NCBI GenBank assembly: GCA_964547415.1
Contig: CAZJNX010000028.1
Coordinates: 1-27,360 of the forward strand
Length of the DNA: 27,360 nt
Source of the DNA: CAZJNX01 sp964547415
GTDB taxonomy: Bacteria; Pseudomonadota; Alphaproteobacteria; Rhizobiales; Amorphaceae
Direction of reading: 5' to 3'
A program made the position numbers and the translations under genes. This document shows, piece after piece, positions 16,587-25,553 of the stretch. The notes under the pieces are model-generated. The model saw nothing but the letters and a program-made list of their open reading frames with translations. It was not told the DNA's origin and made no database searches. Numbering within the stretch: position 1 is the stretch's first letter; each line of letters opens with the position of its first letter.

Positions 16587-17488
16587 ATGACCAGTCCTGC
16601 CAAGCCGTCCCCGCTCGCCGTGGCGCTCGCCGATTTCCACGCCCGCGTGCCGATCCGCGCCTGGTCGCTGATCGTGACCGTCTACGGCGACTGCGTGATG
16701 CCGCGCGGGGGGGAGATGTGGCTCGGCACGCTGACGTCCATCATGAAGCGGGCGGGCATCGACGGGGGATCGGTGCGCACGGCCGTCTCCCGCCTGACCC
16801 GGGAGGGATGGATCGAACGGGTGCGGCACGGGCGCAACAGTTTCTATTCCCTGTCGGCGACGGGAGAGCGCGCCTTCCGCAGCGCCGCCACCCGCATCTA
16901 CGCCACCCNNNNNNNNNNACCCGCCCCGCCCCCTTCTGCGGCCGCTGGGAGGTGGCGCTCCTGCCCCCCGGCGAGGGGGAGGCGGGCCGGGCGGCGCGGG
17001 CGGCGCTGAAGGAGGCGGGGTTCGGCCAGGCCGCCCCCGCCACCTTCGTGCGGCCCGAGCGGGGCCAGCCGGCGCCGGACGCGCCGGGCGCCATCCACCT
17101 TTCCGCCGTTCCCGCCGAAGGGGAGGCGCGGCGCCTCGCCGCCGCCGCCTGGCCGCTCGAGGCGATCGCCGGGCGCTACGGCGACTTCCTGCGCCTGTTC
17201 GGGGAGGTGGAGGCGGGCCTCGACGGCGCGGCGCTCGACGATCTCGACGCCCTCGTCCTGCGCGTCCTCCTCGTCCACGCCTTCCGCCGCATCGTCCTGA
17301 AGGACCCGGACCTGCCGCCCGAGGCCCTCTCCGACGACTGGCCGGGCGCGGCGGCCCGCACCCTCTTCCACAGGACCTACCGCCGCCTCGCCCCCGCCGC
17401 CGAGCGCTGGCTCGACGCCAACGGCGCGACCCGGGACGGCCCCCTCCCCGCCGCCGACGTGACCATGGCCCGCCGCATCGCGGGCTGA
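16587..17488 (+). CDS. paaX: PaaX-family transcriptional repressor, interrupted by an assembly gap
   Basis: PaaX represses phenylacetate catabolism genes and is released by phenylacetyl-CoA. The N-terminal part (residues 1-107) has the winged-helix pattern of the family: RAWSLIVTVYGDCVMPRGGE, then GIDGGSVRTAVSRLTREGWI as the recognition region. After ten Ns (16909-16918) a different frame continues with TRPAPFCGRWEVALLPP and the rest of a PaaX C-terminal domain to a TGA at 17488. The left flank ends in ACCC and the right flank begins with ACCC. Merging those four bases and dropping the Ns restores one 295-residue frame reading IYATRPAPFCGRW, which fits the family. I therefore regard the gene as intact and the gap as an artefact. 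It lies directly upstream of paaABCDE, on the same strand, 90 bases away. Confidence 0.85.
16909..16918. other. Ten-N assembly gap inside paaX
   Basis: Placeholder bases join two contig ends. Both ends carry ACCC (16905-16908 and 16919-16922). Because the gap shifts the frame by two, its stated length cannot be right for a working gene; a 4-base overlap of the ends with no missing sequence would be. Confidence 0.95.
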
Positions 17489-17505
17489 GCGCGGCGCCCG
17501 TCTTC

Positions 17506-17546
17506 ATGTTACGGGAACGAATTGACTGCGCCCGTTTTTGTAACAT
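17506..17546. promoter_or_regulatory. Long inverted repeat over the paaA promoter, probable PaaX operator
   Basis: The arm ATGTTACGGGAACG (17506-17519) is mirrored by CGTTTTTGTAACAT (17533-17546) around a 13-base centre; 11 of 14 positions pair, with ATGTTAC and AACG perfectly kept. The dyad spans the -35 box and reaches the first base of the -10 box. Binding here would block RNA polymerase. The adjacent paaX makes its product the natural candidate. Confidence 0.6.
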
Positions 17547-17551
17547 ATTAT
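17522..17551 (+). promoter_or_regulatory. Promoter of the paaABCDE operon
   Basis: TTGACT (17522-17527) and TATTAT (17546-17551) are each 5 of 6 matches to sigma70 boxes with an 18-base spacer, the best promoter in the window. Transcription would start near 17558, giving a leader of about 20 bases that includes the AGGGAGGAG binding site before the paaA ATG. Confidence 0.7.
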
Positions 17552-17578
17552 CCGTGTCGGCGTGAGGGAGGAGCGCGC

Positions 17579-18583
17579 ATGTACACCCAGGCCCTGAACC
17601 AGCCCGACGACGTGGCGGGCACCGGCGAGGACGCGCGGGAGGCCCGCTTCCAGGCCCGCATCGACGCGGAGGAGCGGATCGAGCCCAACGACTTCATGCC
17701 GGAGGGCTACCGCAAGACGCTCGTCCGCCAGATCGCCCAGCACGCCCATTCCGAGATCGTCGGGATGCTGCCGGAGGGCAACTGGATCACCCGTGCGCCG
17801 ACGCTGCGCCGCAAGGCGGCGCTGCTCGCCAAGGTGCAGGACGAGGGCGGCCACGGCCTCTACCTCTACGCGGCCGCCGAGACGCTCGGGAAGAGCCGGG
17901 AGGAGATGGTCGAGGAGCTGCACGACGGCCGCGCGAAGTACTCCTCCATCTTCAACTATCCGACGCTCACCTGGGCGGACGTCGGCGCCATCGGCTGGCT
18001 GGTCGACGGGGCGGCGATCATGAACCAGATCCCCCTGTGCCGCTGCTCCTACGGGCCTTACGCCCGGGCGATGATCCGCATCTGCAAGGAAGAGAGCTTC
18101 CACCAGCGCCAGGGCTACGAGCTCATGATGGCGCTCGCTTTCGGCACGGCCGAGCAGAAGGACATGGCGCAGGACGCGCTGAACCGCTGGTGGTGGCCGT
18201 CCCTGATGATGTTCGGCCCGCCCGATTCGGCCTCGACCCACTCCGAGAAGTCGATGAAGTGGAAGATCAAGCGGTTCACCAACGACGAGCTGCGCCAGAA
18301 GTTCATCGACGCGACGGTGCCCCAGGCCCATTACCTCGGCCTCGAGATCCCCGACCCCGCGCTCGCGTTCGACGCGGCGACGGGCCACTGGACGACGGGG
18401 CCCATCGACTGGGACGAGTTCCGGCGCGTGGTCGCCGGGGACGGCCCGTGCAACCGCGAACGCGTCGAAACCCGCCGGAAGGCCTGGGAGGACGGCGCCT
18501 GGGTGCGCGAGGCGGCCCTCGCCTTCGCGGAGAAACGGCGCGCGCGCAAGGCGGCCGCGACGGCGCGGAAGGCCGCGGCCTGA
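17579..18583 (+). CDS. paaA: Phenylacetyl-CoA epoxidase, catalytic subunit PaaA
   Basis: PaaA is the diiron-containing subunit of the multicomponent monooxygenase that turns phenylacetyl-CoA into its 1,2-epoxide, using O2 and electrons from PaaE. The 334-residue protein carries ferritin-like iron ligands: the QDEGGHG segment (Glu89, His92) and KEESFHQRQGYE (Glu172, His175), with further acidic residues between. Near-invariant stretches such as NYPTLTWADVGAIGWLVDGAAI and RWWWPSLMMFGPPD leave little doubt. The C-terminus ends in an Arg/Lys/Ala tail. The ATG at 17579 follows AGGGAGGAG at a good distance; an in-frame TTG at 17522 lies within the promoter and is rejected. First gene of the operon. 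Confidence 0.97.
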   Translation: MYTQALNQPDDVAGTGEDAREARFQARIDAEERIEPNDFMPEGYRKTLVRQIAQHAHSEIVGMLPEGNWITRAPTLRRKAALLAKVQDEGGHGLYLYAAAETLGKSREEMVEELHDGRAKYSSIFNYPTLTWADVGAIGWLVDGAAIMNQIPLCRCSYGPYARAMIRICKEESFHQRQGYELMMALAFGTAEQKDMAQDALNRWWWPSLMMFGPPDSASTHSEKSMKWKIKRFTNDELRQKFIDATVPQAHYLGLEIPDPALAFDAATGHWTTGPIDWDEFRRVVAGDGPCNRERVETRRKAWEDGAWVREAALAFAEKRRARKAAATARKAAA

Positions 18584-18641
18584 GCGCGACAGACGGCAGG
18601 AGAGCGCGGGCCCACCGGGGAAACACGCGAGGAGAGACGCG

Positions 18642-18926
18642 ATGACGAAGGCGATGCCCCTGTGGGAGGTCTTCATCCGCTCGAAGAACGGCATGGCCCA
18701 CCGCCACGTGGGCTCGGTCCACGCCGCCGATGCGCAGATGGCGCTCCAGGCCGCGCGCGACGTCTACACCCGCCGCGGGGAGGGTCTGTCGGTCTGGGTG
18801 TGCCCGTCGGACGCGATCCTCGCCTCCGACCCGTCCGAGAAGGACATGATGTTCGAGCCCACCGGCTCCAAGATCTACCGCCACCCGACCTTCTACGAGA
18901 TCCCGGACGAGGTCGGAAACATGTGA
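18642..18926 (+). CDS. paaB: Phenylacetyl-CoA epoxidase subunit PaaB
   Basis: A 94-residue subunit of the epoxidase; in known complexes PaaB is required for activity and bridges PaaAC heterodimers. The sequence has the family pattern: WEVFIRSKNGMAHRHVGSVHA at the start, ARDVYTRRGEGLSVWVCP in the middle and KIYRHPTFYEIPDEVGNM at the end. AGGAGA precedes the ATG. It lies 58 bases after paaA. Confidence 0.96.
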   Translation: MTKAMPLWEVFIRSKNGMAHRHVGSVHAADAQMALQAARDVYTRRGEGLSVWVCPSDAILASDPSEKDMMFEPTGSKIYRHPTFYEIPDEVGNM

Positions 18927-18942
18927 GCCGCGGGCCAGCGCC

Positions 18943-19716
18943 ATGACCACGATCCGGATCGCCGACCCGAGCCCGCTGTTCCTCTACACCCTGCGCCTCG
19001 CCGACAACGCCCTCGTGCTCGGCCACCGCCTGTCGCAGTGGTGCGGCCACGCCCCGATGCTGGAAGAGGACATCGCCCTCACCAACATCGCCCTCGACCT
19101 CATCGGCGGGTGCCGCTCCCTCTACGCCTACGCCGCGAAGGTGGAGGACAAGGGCCACGACGAGGACGCCCTCGCGTACCTGCGCGACGCGACGGGCTTC
19201 CGCAACGTCCTCCTCGTGGAGCAGCCCAACGGGGACTTCGCCCAGACCATCGTCCGCCAGTTCCTCTATTCGGCCTTCATGCTCCCCTTCTGGGAGGCGC
19301 TCGCGAGCTCGGCGGACGGCGAGCTCGCGGCCATCGCCGCCAAGGCCGAGAAGGAAGCCGCCTACCACGTGCGCCACGGCGCCGAGTGGCTGATCCGCCT
19401 CGGGGACGGCACGCAGGAGAGCCATCGCCGCGCCGCCGGGGCGCTCGAGCGGCTGTGGCCCTTCACGGGCGAGATGTTCGAGACGGACGAGGCCGACCGG
19501 GCGCTGATCGAGCGCGGGATCGCCGTCGACCCCGAGGCGCTGCGGCCCGCCTGGGAGCGGACGGTGGACGAGGTCCTCGCCGAGGCGACCCTCGCCCGCC
19601 CCGCGGCCGGGTGGATGCAGACGGGCGGACGCTCGGGACGCCATTCGGAGCACCTCGGCCACATCCTCGCGGACCTGCAGTTCCTGCAGCGCGCCTACCC
19701 GGGCGCCCGCTGGTGA
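18943..19716 (+). CDS. paaC: Phenylacetyl-CoA epoxidase structural subunit PaaC
   Basis: PaaC is the second ferritin-like chain; it forms the heterodimer with PaaA but has no working diiron site in characterised enzymes. The 257 residues include LADNALVLGHRLSQWCGHAP, EEDIALTNIALDLIGG and KEAAYHVRHGAEWLIRLGDG, all typical of the family. It starts 16 bases after paaB and ends 7 bases before paaD, so it is translated as part of the operon. Confidence 0.96.
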   Translation: MTTIRIADPSPLFLYTLRLADNALVLGHRLSQWCGHAPMLEEDIALTNIALDLIGGCRSLYAYAAKVEDKGHDEDALAYLRDATGFRNVLLVEQPNGDFAQTIVRQFLYSAFMLPFWEALASSADGELAAIAAKAEKEAAYHVRHGAEWLIRLGDGTQESHRRAAGALERLWPFTGEMFETDEADRALIERGIAVDPEALRPAWERTVDEVLAEATLARPAAGWMQTGGRSGRHSEHLGHILADLQFLQRAYPGARW

Positions 19717-19723
19717 GGACGCC

Positions 19724-20236
19724 ATGACCACGGAACGCGCCGCCGCCGACGGGGGAGCGCTGACGCGCCGCGCCTTCCGCGCCGCGGCCACCGTCACCGA
19801 CCCGGAGATCCCGGTCCTCACCATCGAGGACCTCGGCGTCCTGCGCGCCGTCACGGTGGACGAGACCGGCAAGGCGACCGCCGTCATCACCCCCACCTAT
19901 TCCGGCTGCCCGGCGATGGACATGATCGCCGTCGCCGTCGAGGTGGCGCTGCGCAACGCGGGCTTTGCCGACGTGGAGGTGAAGCTCGCCCTCTCCCCGG
20001 CCTGGACGACGGACTGGCTGACCGAGGAGGGCCGGCGCAAGTTGAAGGACTACGGCATCGCCCCGCCTGCGGGGCCGGCCGGGCGCCGGGCCCTGTTCGG
20101 CGAGGAGGAGGTCCCCTGCCCCCGCTGCGGGTCGGCGGACACCGAGCGTGTCTCCGCGTTCGGCTCCACCGCCTGCAAGGCCCTGTGGCGCTGCCGGGCC
20201 TGCGGCGAGCCCTTCGACTACTTCAAGTGCCATTGA
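19724..20236 (+). CDS. paaD: Phenylacetate degradation maturation protein PaaD
   Basis: A 170-residue protein with a MIP18/DUF59 domain in the first 110 residues (DPEIPVLTIEDLGVLRAV, then TYSGCPAMDMI with the conserved Cys) and a C-terminal zinc-ribbon-like part (CPRCGS, TACK, CRACGEPF, FKCH). PaaD is thought to help insert or mature metal centres of the epoxidase system, probably the iron-sulfur cluster of PaaE. GAGG just before the ATG and a 7-base gap from paaC point to coupling. Confidence 0.95.
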   Translation: MTTERAAADGGALTRRAFRAAATVTDPEIPVLTIEDLGVLRAVTVDETGKATAVITPTYSGCPAMDMIAVAVEVALRNAGFADVEVKLALSPAWTTDWLTEEGRRKLKDYGIAPPAGPAGRRALFGEEEVPCPRCGSADTERVSAFGSTACKALWRCRACGEPFDYFKCH

Positions 20237-20288
20237 CCGTGACGGCGACGGCCCGCCGCCCCGCCAGGCCGACGAGGGGACCCGCGCG

Positions 20289-21365
20289 ATGACGCCCCAC
20301 TTCCACGCCCTCACCATCGCCGACGTGCGGCGCGAGACGGCCGACGCCGTCTCCCTCGCCTTCGCCGTGCCGGACGACCTCGCCGAGGCCTACCGCTACC
20401 GGCCGGGCCAGTACCTCACCCTCAAGGCCGACGTCGGCGGCGAGGAGCTGCGCCGCTCCTACTCCATCTGCTCCGGCCTCGAGGAGAACGAGCTGCGCGT
20501 CGCGGTGAAGCGCATCCCCGGAGGCGCCTTCTCCGCCTTCGCCAACGAGGCGCTCCGGCCCGGCATGACCCTCGACGTCATGACGCCCATGGGCCGCTTC
20601 GTCCTGCCCGAGGTGGACGGGCCGCGCACGGTGGTCGCCTTCGCGGCCGGCTCGGGCATCACGCCGATCATGGCCCAGGCGAAGACCATCCTCGCCCGCG
20701 AGCCGGAAAGCCGCTTCCATCTCTTCTACGGCAACCGGAAGAGCCAGACGATCCTCTTCAAGGGCGCCCTCGAAGACCTCAAGGACCGGTTCCTGTCCCG
20801 CCTCGCGGTCTACCACGTCCTGTCCCAGGAGGCGCAGGACGTCTCGCTCCTGTCGGGCCGGATCGACACCGAGAAGGTCGAGACCTTCATGCGCCACGTG
20901 GTGCCGGTGGAGGCGGTCGACCATTTCCTCCTGTGCGGGCCGGGCGGCCTCATCGACGCCACCCGCGACACCCTCCTCGCCATGGGTGCTCCCGCCGACA
21001 GGATCCACGCCGAGCTGTTCACCCCCGCGGACGGCGGCCCGGTGGTCCGCCCGCGGCCGGCCGAGCCGGAGGCGGGCGAGCCGCCGAAGGCGCGGGCGAC
21101 CCTCCTCATCGACGGGGCGCGCCACGTGGTGGACGTGATGGCGGGGGAGACGATCGTGGACGCGGCGCTGCGGGCCGGCCTCGACGCGCCCTATTCGTGC
21201 AAGGGCGGCATGTGCTGCACCTGCCGGGCGAAGGTGACGGCGGGCGCCGCGCAGATGCGCGTCAACTACTCCCTCGAGCCGTGGGAGATCGCCGAGAACT
21301 TCACCCTCACCTGCCAGGCCGAGCCGACGACCGAGGCGATCACGGTCGACTACGACACCGCCTGA
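20289..21365 (+). CDS. paaE: Phenylacetyl-CoA epoxidase reductase PaaE
   Basis: The electron-transfer subunit that passes electrons from NADPH through FAD and a [2Fe-2S] cluster to PaaA. The 358 residues show the ferredoxin-NADP reductase part first: RPGQYLTL and RSYS for FAD (about 38-59), AAGSGITPIMAQ for NADPH (about 119-130) and LLCGPGG (214-220). A plant-type ferredoxin domain follows with ligands Cys304, Cys309, Cys312 and Cys342 in the exact C-x4-C-x2-C-x29-C spacing. The ATG at 20289 matches the family start and has GAGGGGA upstream; a longer in-frame start would overlap paaD. Last gene of the operon. Confidence 0.97.
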   Translation: MTPHFHALTIADVRRETADAVSLAFAVPDDLAEAYRYRPGQYLTLKADVGGEELRRSYSICSGLEENELRVAVKRIPGGAFSAFANEALRPGMTLDVMTPMGRFVLPEVDGPRTVVAFAAGSGITPIMAQAKTILAREPESRFHLFYGNRKSQTILFKGALEDLKDRFLSRLAVYHVLSQEAQDVSLLSGRIDTEKVETFMRHVVPVEAVDHFLLCGPGGLIDATRDTLLAMGAPADRIHAELFTPADGGPVVRPRPAEPEAGEPPKARATLLIDGARHVVDVMAGETIVDAALRAGLDAPYSCKGGMCCTCRAKVTAGAAQMRVNYSLEPWEIAENFTLTCQAEPTTEAITVDYDTA

Positions 21366-21389
21366 CCCTGCCGCGGTTCGTGCGGCGCC

Positions 21390-21406
21390 CTCGCCGGTCG
21401 GGCGAG
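21390..21406 (+). terminator. Possible terminator hairpin after paaE
   Basis: CTCGCC (21390-21395), loop GGTCG, GGCGAG (21401-21406): a perfect 6-bp stem 25 bases after the paaE stop, preceded by a 5-bp GCCGC/GCGGC stem at 21370-21386. No U-tract follows. Confidence 0.3.
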
Positions 21407-21647
21407 CGAGCGGCCGGCCGTGCGACCGACCCGCGGCGGGTCCGCGAGCCCGTCGCCCCCGGACGCGGCCTCCCGCACGCTCGGCCCCCGCGCCCCGCTT
21501 CCAGCCGCCGTTCCCCCGAAAGGTCCCGGCCGAACGCCGCCATCGCCGCAAGCCGCCCGGCCCCTGGCGCCCCCGGCGGGCGGTGGCCGCGGCACGCGTC
21601 CAGCGCCCGCGGGTAGGCCACGGGGTGTGCGCGCTTTCGCTACACGT

Positions 21648-21661
21648 GTGACGTCCGTCAC
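21648..21661. promoter_or_regulatory. 14-bp palindrome, copy B (upstream of the second RTX gene)
   Basis: GTGACG-TC-CGTCAC is the exact reverse complement of the element at 15452-15465. Here it overlaps an 8-bp palindrome ACACGTGT (21642-21649). Flanking sequences of the two copies are not alike, so the 14 bases look like a conserved binding site rather than a longer repeat. Confidence 0.5.
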
Positions 21662-21849
21662 TTCGGCATGCGCGGCGTGGCGCCATGTTCGATTGCGCAA
21701 GAGGACGAAAACCAGGAGATGTCGAGGCGAGGCCTTCGGGTGCCGACGCCGCCTGGACGTTCCCCTTTCCCGCGCGGCACGGGGGCGAACCCCGCGCCGT
21801 AGCCCCCATGTGCAGCCCCCGGAACAGCCGGTGAGGAGACGAAACGACG

Positions 21850-23541
21850 ATGTCCTTGCTCGACACCTTTGCACAGTCCCACTTCGCGACCGTCTTCGGA
21901 GTGTACCACCCCCTGAATCTGATCCCGGATTTCGAAGACTATCCGGATCTCTTCAGCTGGTTCCGCAATGCACCGGACTTGCCGATTCCGCCCTACAGCT
22001 TCAGCGATGTCCAGTTCTATGTCTCCCAGAACGGGGAGCGCATCTGGGGGTTTGAGAACTACGAAGATCAACGGATCACGATCGAGCTTGCCGGTGAGGA
22101 AACAACGGTCCCCAGGCCGATGATCGCCTTCCTGGAAAGCGATCCGGGTGTCGACGCCGAATTCAATTTGATCAACTACGGATCGCGTTTAACCGATGCA
22201 CATCGATATTTCGGCAGCGTCGTCTTCGCTGGCGATGGAAACGACCGCATCTTGAGTGCAGGTGGGCATGATCGGGTCGAGGCCGGCGCTGGCAACGACA
22301 CGCTCCTCGGGCGCAAAGGAAACGACAGATTTTACGGCGAAGCCGGCAACGACGAAATCCGCGGCAACCGGGACAACGATTACCTCTACGGCGGCAGCGG
22401 CGACGACAGCATCTACGGCGGCGGCGGAAGCGACGACATCCGCCTGGGCGACGACGACGACGAGGGGTTCGGCGGCAAGGGCGACGACGAAATCCTGGGT
22501 GGCGCGGGCTCGGACCTTCTCGTCGGTGGCCACGGTTTCAGCGGCGGCAACGGGCTCGGCTCGGGTTACACGTTCGTCGATCAGCTCTCCGGCGACGAAG
22601 GCAACGACCGGCTGTTCGGCGACAACAACCGCTTTGACCTGGACGATCGAGTGGGCGACGACGACGTCATCGACGGCGGCGACGGCGCCGACTTCATCCT
22701 CGGCGGCGGCGGCGACGACAGGATCTACGGCGAGGCCGGCTTCGACTTGATCTGGGGCGGCGGCGGGCACGACACGATCGACGCCGGCGACGATGGCGGC
22801 GAAGCCTACGGCGAGAGCGGCGACGACGTGATGTCGGCGGGCGACGGCCGCGACACCATGGAAGGCGGCCTCGGCGACGACGTCGTCAAGGGTGGCGAGG
22901 GCAACGACAGCCTGTTCGGCCACGTCGAAGGCATCGACGCCATCGAGAGCCTCGGCTTCGAGGGCCGGTCCGACGACGACGAGATCTGGGGCGAGGCCGG
23001 CAACGACACCCTGTTCGGGGGCGACGGGCGCGACCATCTCCTCGGCGGAAGCGGAAACGACGTCCTCTACGGCGGGCAAAACCCGGATCCCGTTCCGAAT
23101 GACGGAGACAACCCTTTCGGCGACGTCCTCAACGGCGGCACCGGCGACGACATCCTGTACGGTGGCGACGGCATCGACGTCTTCCAGTTCGTCGACGAGT
23201 TCGGCCACGACGAGATCAAGGACTACGAAACCAACGAGACGCTCCAGTTCCTGGTGCGCAACGGCTCGCCGATCATCGACGAGCGCGCCGTCACGCTCCG
23301 CGAAGGGTTCAACGACGTGCGGCTCATCGTCGACGTCCTGAACGAGGAGGGCTCGGTCACCACGCAGTCGGTGACTATCGCGGGCGTGTTCTACGATCCG
23401 GACACGATGCGGCTTGAGCAGCAGACCATCGCCAGCAACGCGGACTACAGCCTCGTGATGTTCGGTATCTTCAGGGGGGATTTCAACGACTGGGCCCCGG
23501 CGGGCACCGACCCCGAGACGGGCATCGACGTCTTCGGTTGA
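21850..23541 (+). CDS. RTX-type calcium-binding repeat protein (second), cysteine-free
   Basis: An acidic 563-residue protein, probably exported by a type I system. Residues 1-126 form an N-terminal region rich in aromatic residues (for example FEDYPDLFSWFRN, DVQFYVSQNGERIWGFENYED) that I cannot assign. RTX nonapeptides with the GGxGxDxLxG pattern run from about 127 to 440, broken by spacers near 229-246, 257-272 and 356-374. The C-terminal 120 residues (from DVFQFVDEFGHDEIKDYE) resemble the beta-rich end seen in exported RTX proteins, then end in an unassigned tail. There is no cysteine and no Sec signal. The block at 198-223 (IRLGDDDDEGFGGKGDDEI) closely resembles the repeat unit of the first RTX protein, so the two arrays are related. 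N-terminal codons use A and T far more than neighbouring genes. GAGGAG lies about 11 bases before the ATG. The function is unknown. Confidence 0.85.
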   Translation: MSLLDTFAQSHFATVFGVYHPLNLIPDFEDYPDLFSWFRNAPDLPIPPYSFSDVQFYVSQNGERIWGFENYEDQRITIELAGEETTVPRPMIAFLESDPGVDAEFNLINYGSRLTDAHRYFGSVVFAGDGNDRILSAGGHDRVEAGAGNDTLLGRKGNDRFYGEAGNDEIRGNRDNDYLYGGSGDDSIYGGGGSDDIRLGDDDDEGFGGKGDDEILGGAGSDLLVGGHGFSGGNGLGSGYTFVDQLSGDEGNDRLFGDNNRFDLDDRVGDDDVIDGGDGADFILGGGGDDRIYGEAGFDLIWGGGGHDTIDAGDDGGEAYGESGDDVMSAGDGRDTMEGGLGDDVVKGGEGNDSLFGHVEGIDAIESLGFEGRSDDDEIWGEAGNDTLFGGDGRDHLLGGSGNDVLYGGQNPDPVPNDGDNPFGDVLNGGTGDDILYGGDGIDVFQFVDEFGHDEIKDYETNETLQFLVRNGSPIIDERAVTLREGFNDVRLIVDVLNEEGSVTTQSVTIAGVFYDPDTMRLEQQTIASNADYSLVMFGIFRGDFNDWAPAGTDPETGIDVFG

Positions 23542-23617
23542 CGGCGACGAGCGTGGCGCCCGTTCACCGTCACCGGACGGGCCGGCCGGCGGACGGGGCC
23601 CGGTCCCGCAGGCGGTC

Positions 23618-23645
23618 CCCCGCGCGGCGCCTCGGCCGCGCGGGG
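23618..23645. terminator. Bidirectional hairpin between convergent RTX and gatA genes
   Basis: CCCCGCGCGGC (23618-23628), loop GCCTCG, GCCGCGCGGGG (23635-23645): a perfect 11-bp all-GC stem, the strongest in the window. It lies 76 bases after the RTX stop and 10 bases after the gatA stop, so it could end transcription from both sides. There is no T-run on either strand. Confidence 0.55.
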
Positions 23646-23655
23646 CCGATCCCGT

Positions 23656-25122
<1,467 letters not shown>

Positions 25123-25174
25123 GATAAGCCTCACGCGGGACGGCGGACGGGGGCGGAGCGGCGGGCGAGCGCCC

Positions 25175-25462
25175 TCATTCCACCACCTTCGGCACGACGA
25201 AGAAGCCGTCGGCCGCCTCGGGCGCGTTGGCGAGGACCGCGTCGCGGATCCCGCCGTCCGTCACCGCGTCGGCCCGCATCCTCGGCGGCACGTCGACGAC
25301 GGCGGTCATGGGCTCCACGCCCGCCACGTCCACCTCGGACAACTCGTCCACGAAGCCGATGATGGCGTTGAGCTCGGCGGTGAGGCGGCCCGCCGCCTCC
25401 TCGTCGATGGCGATGCGGGCGAGGTGGGCCACGCGCCTGACGGTGTCGACATCGACCGACAT
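25175..25462 (-). CDS. gatC: Aspartyl/glutamyl-tRNA amidotransferase subunit C
   Basis: GatC is the small 95-residue subunit that wraps GatA and GatB together. The sequence has the standard pattern VRRVAHLARIAIDEEAAGRL at the start, the helix LNAIIGFVDELSEVDVAGVEP, and the C-terminal GFFVVPKVVE. The length is normal. GAGAGG precedes the ATG. First gene of a gatC-gatA transcript that lies downstream of the response regulator with a hairpin between them. Confidence 0.96.
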   Translation of the reverse strand: MSVDVDTVRRVAHLARIAIDEEAAGRLTAELNAIIGFVDELSEVDVAGVEPMTAVVDVPPRMRADAVTDGGIRDAVLANAPEAADGFFVVPKVVE

Positions 25463-25516
25463 CGAAGAAGCCTCTCGGGTCTTGGAACGGTGCGGCTCGT
25501 TAGCACCGCCGGGACG

Positions 25517-25542
25517 GGCCGCGCAAGGAAGCGGCGCGGGCC
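25517..25542 (-). terminator. Possible hairpin between the response regulator and gatC
   Basis: GGCCGCGC (25517-25524) can pair with GCGCGGGCC (25534-25542) with one bulged G, 11 bases after the regulator stop on the minus strand. Weak evidence, but the position suits a terminator that isolates gatCA. Confidence 0.3.
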
Positions 25543-25553
25543 GCGAGGGCGCC

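Larger units (their letters stand above)
21366..21849. other. Non-coding region between paaE and the second RTX gene
   Basis: About 480 bases with no credible gene. It starts with a small hairpin after paaE and holds the second copy of the 14-bp palindrome about 190 bases before the RTX start. From about 21640 the base composition falls noticeably, anticipating the lower GC of the RTX gene. No clear -35/-10 pair was found. Confidence 0.6.
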
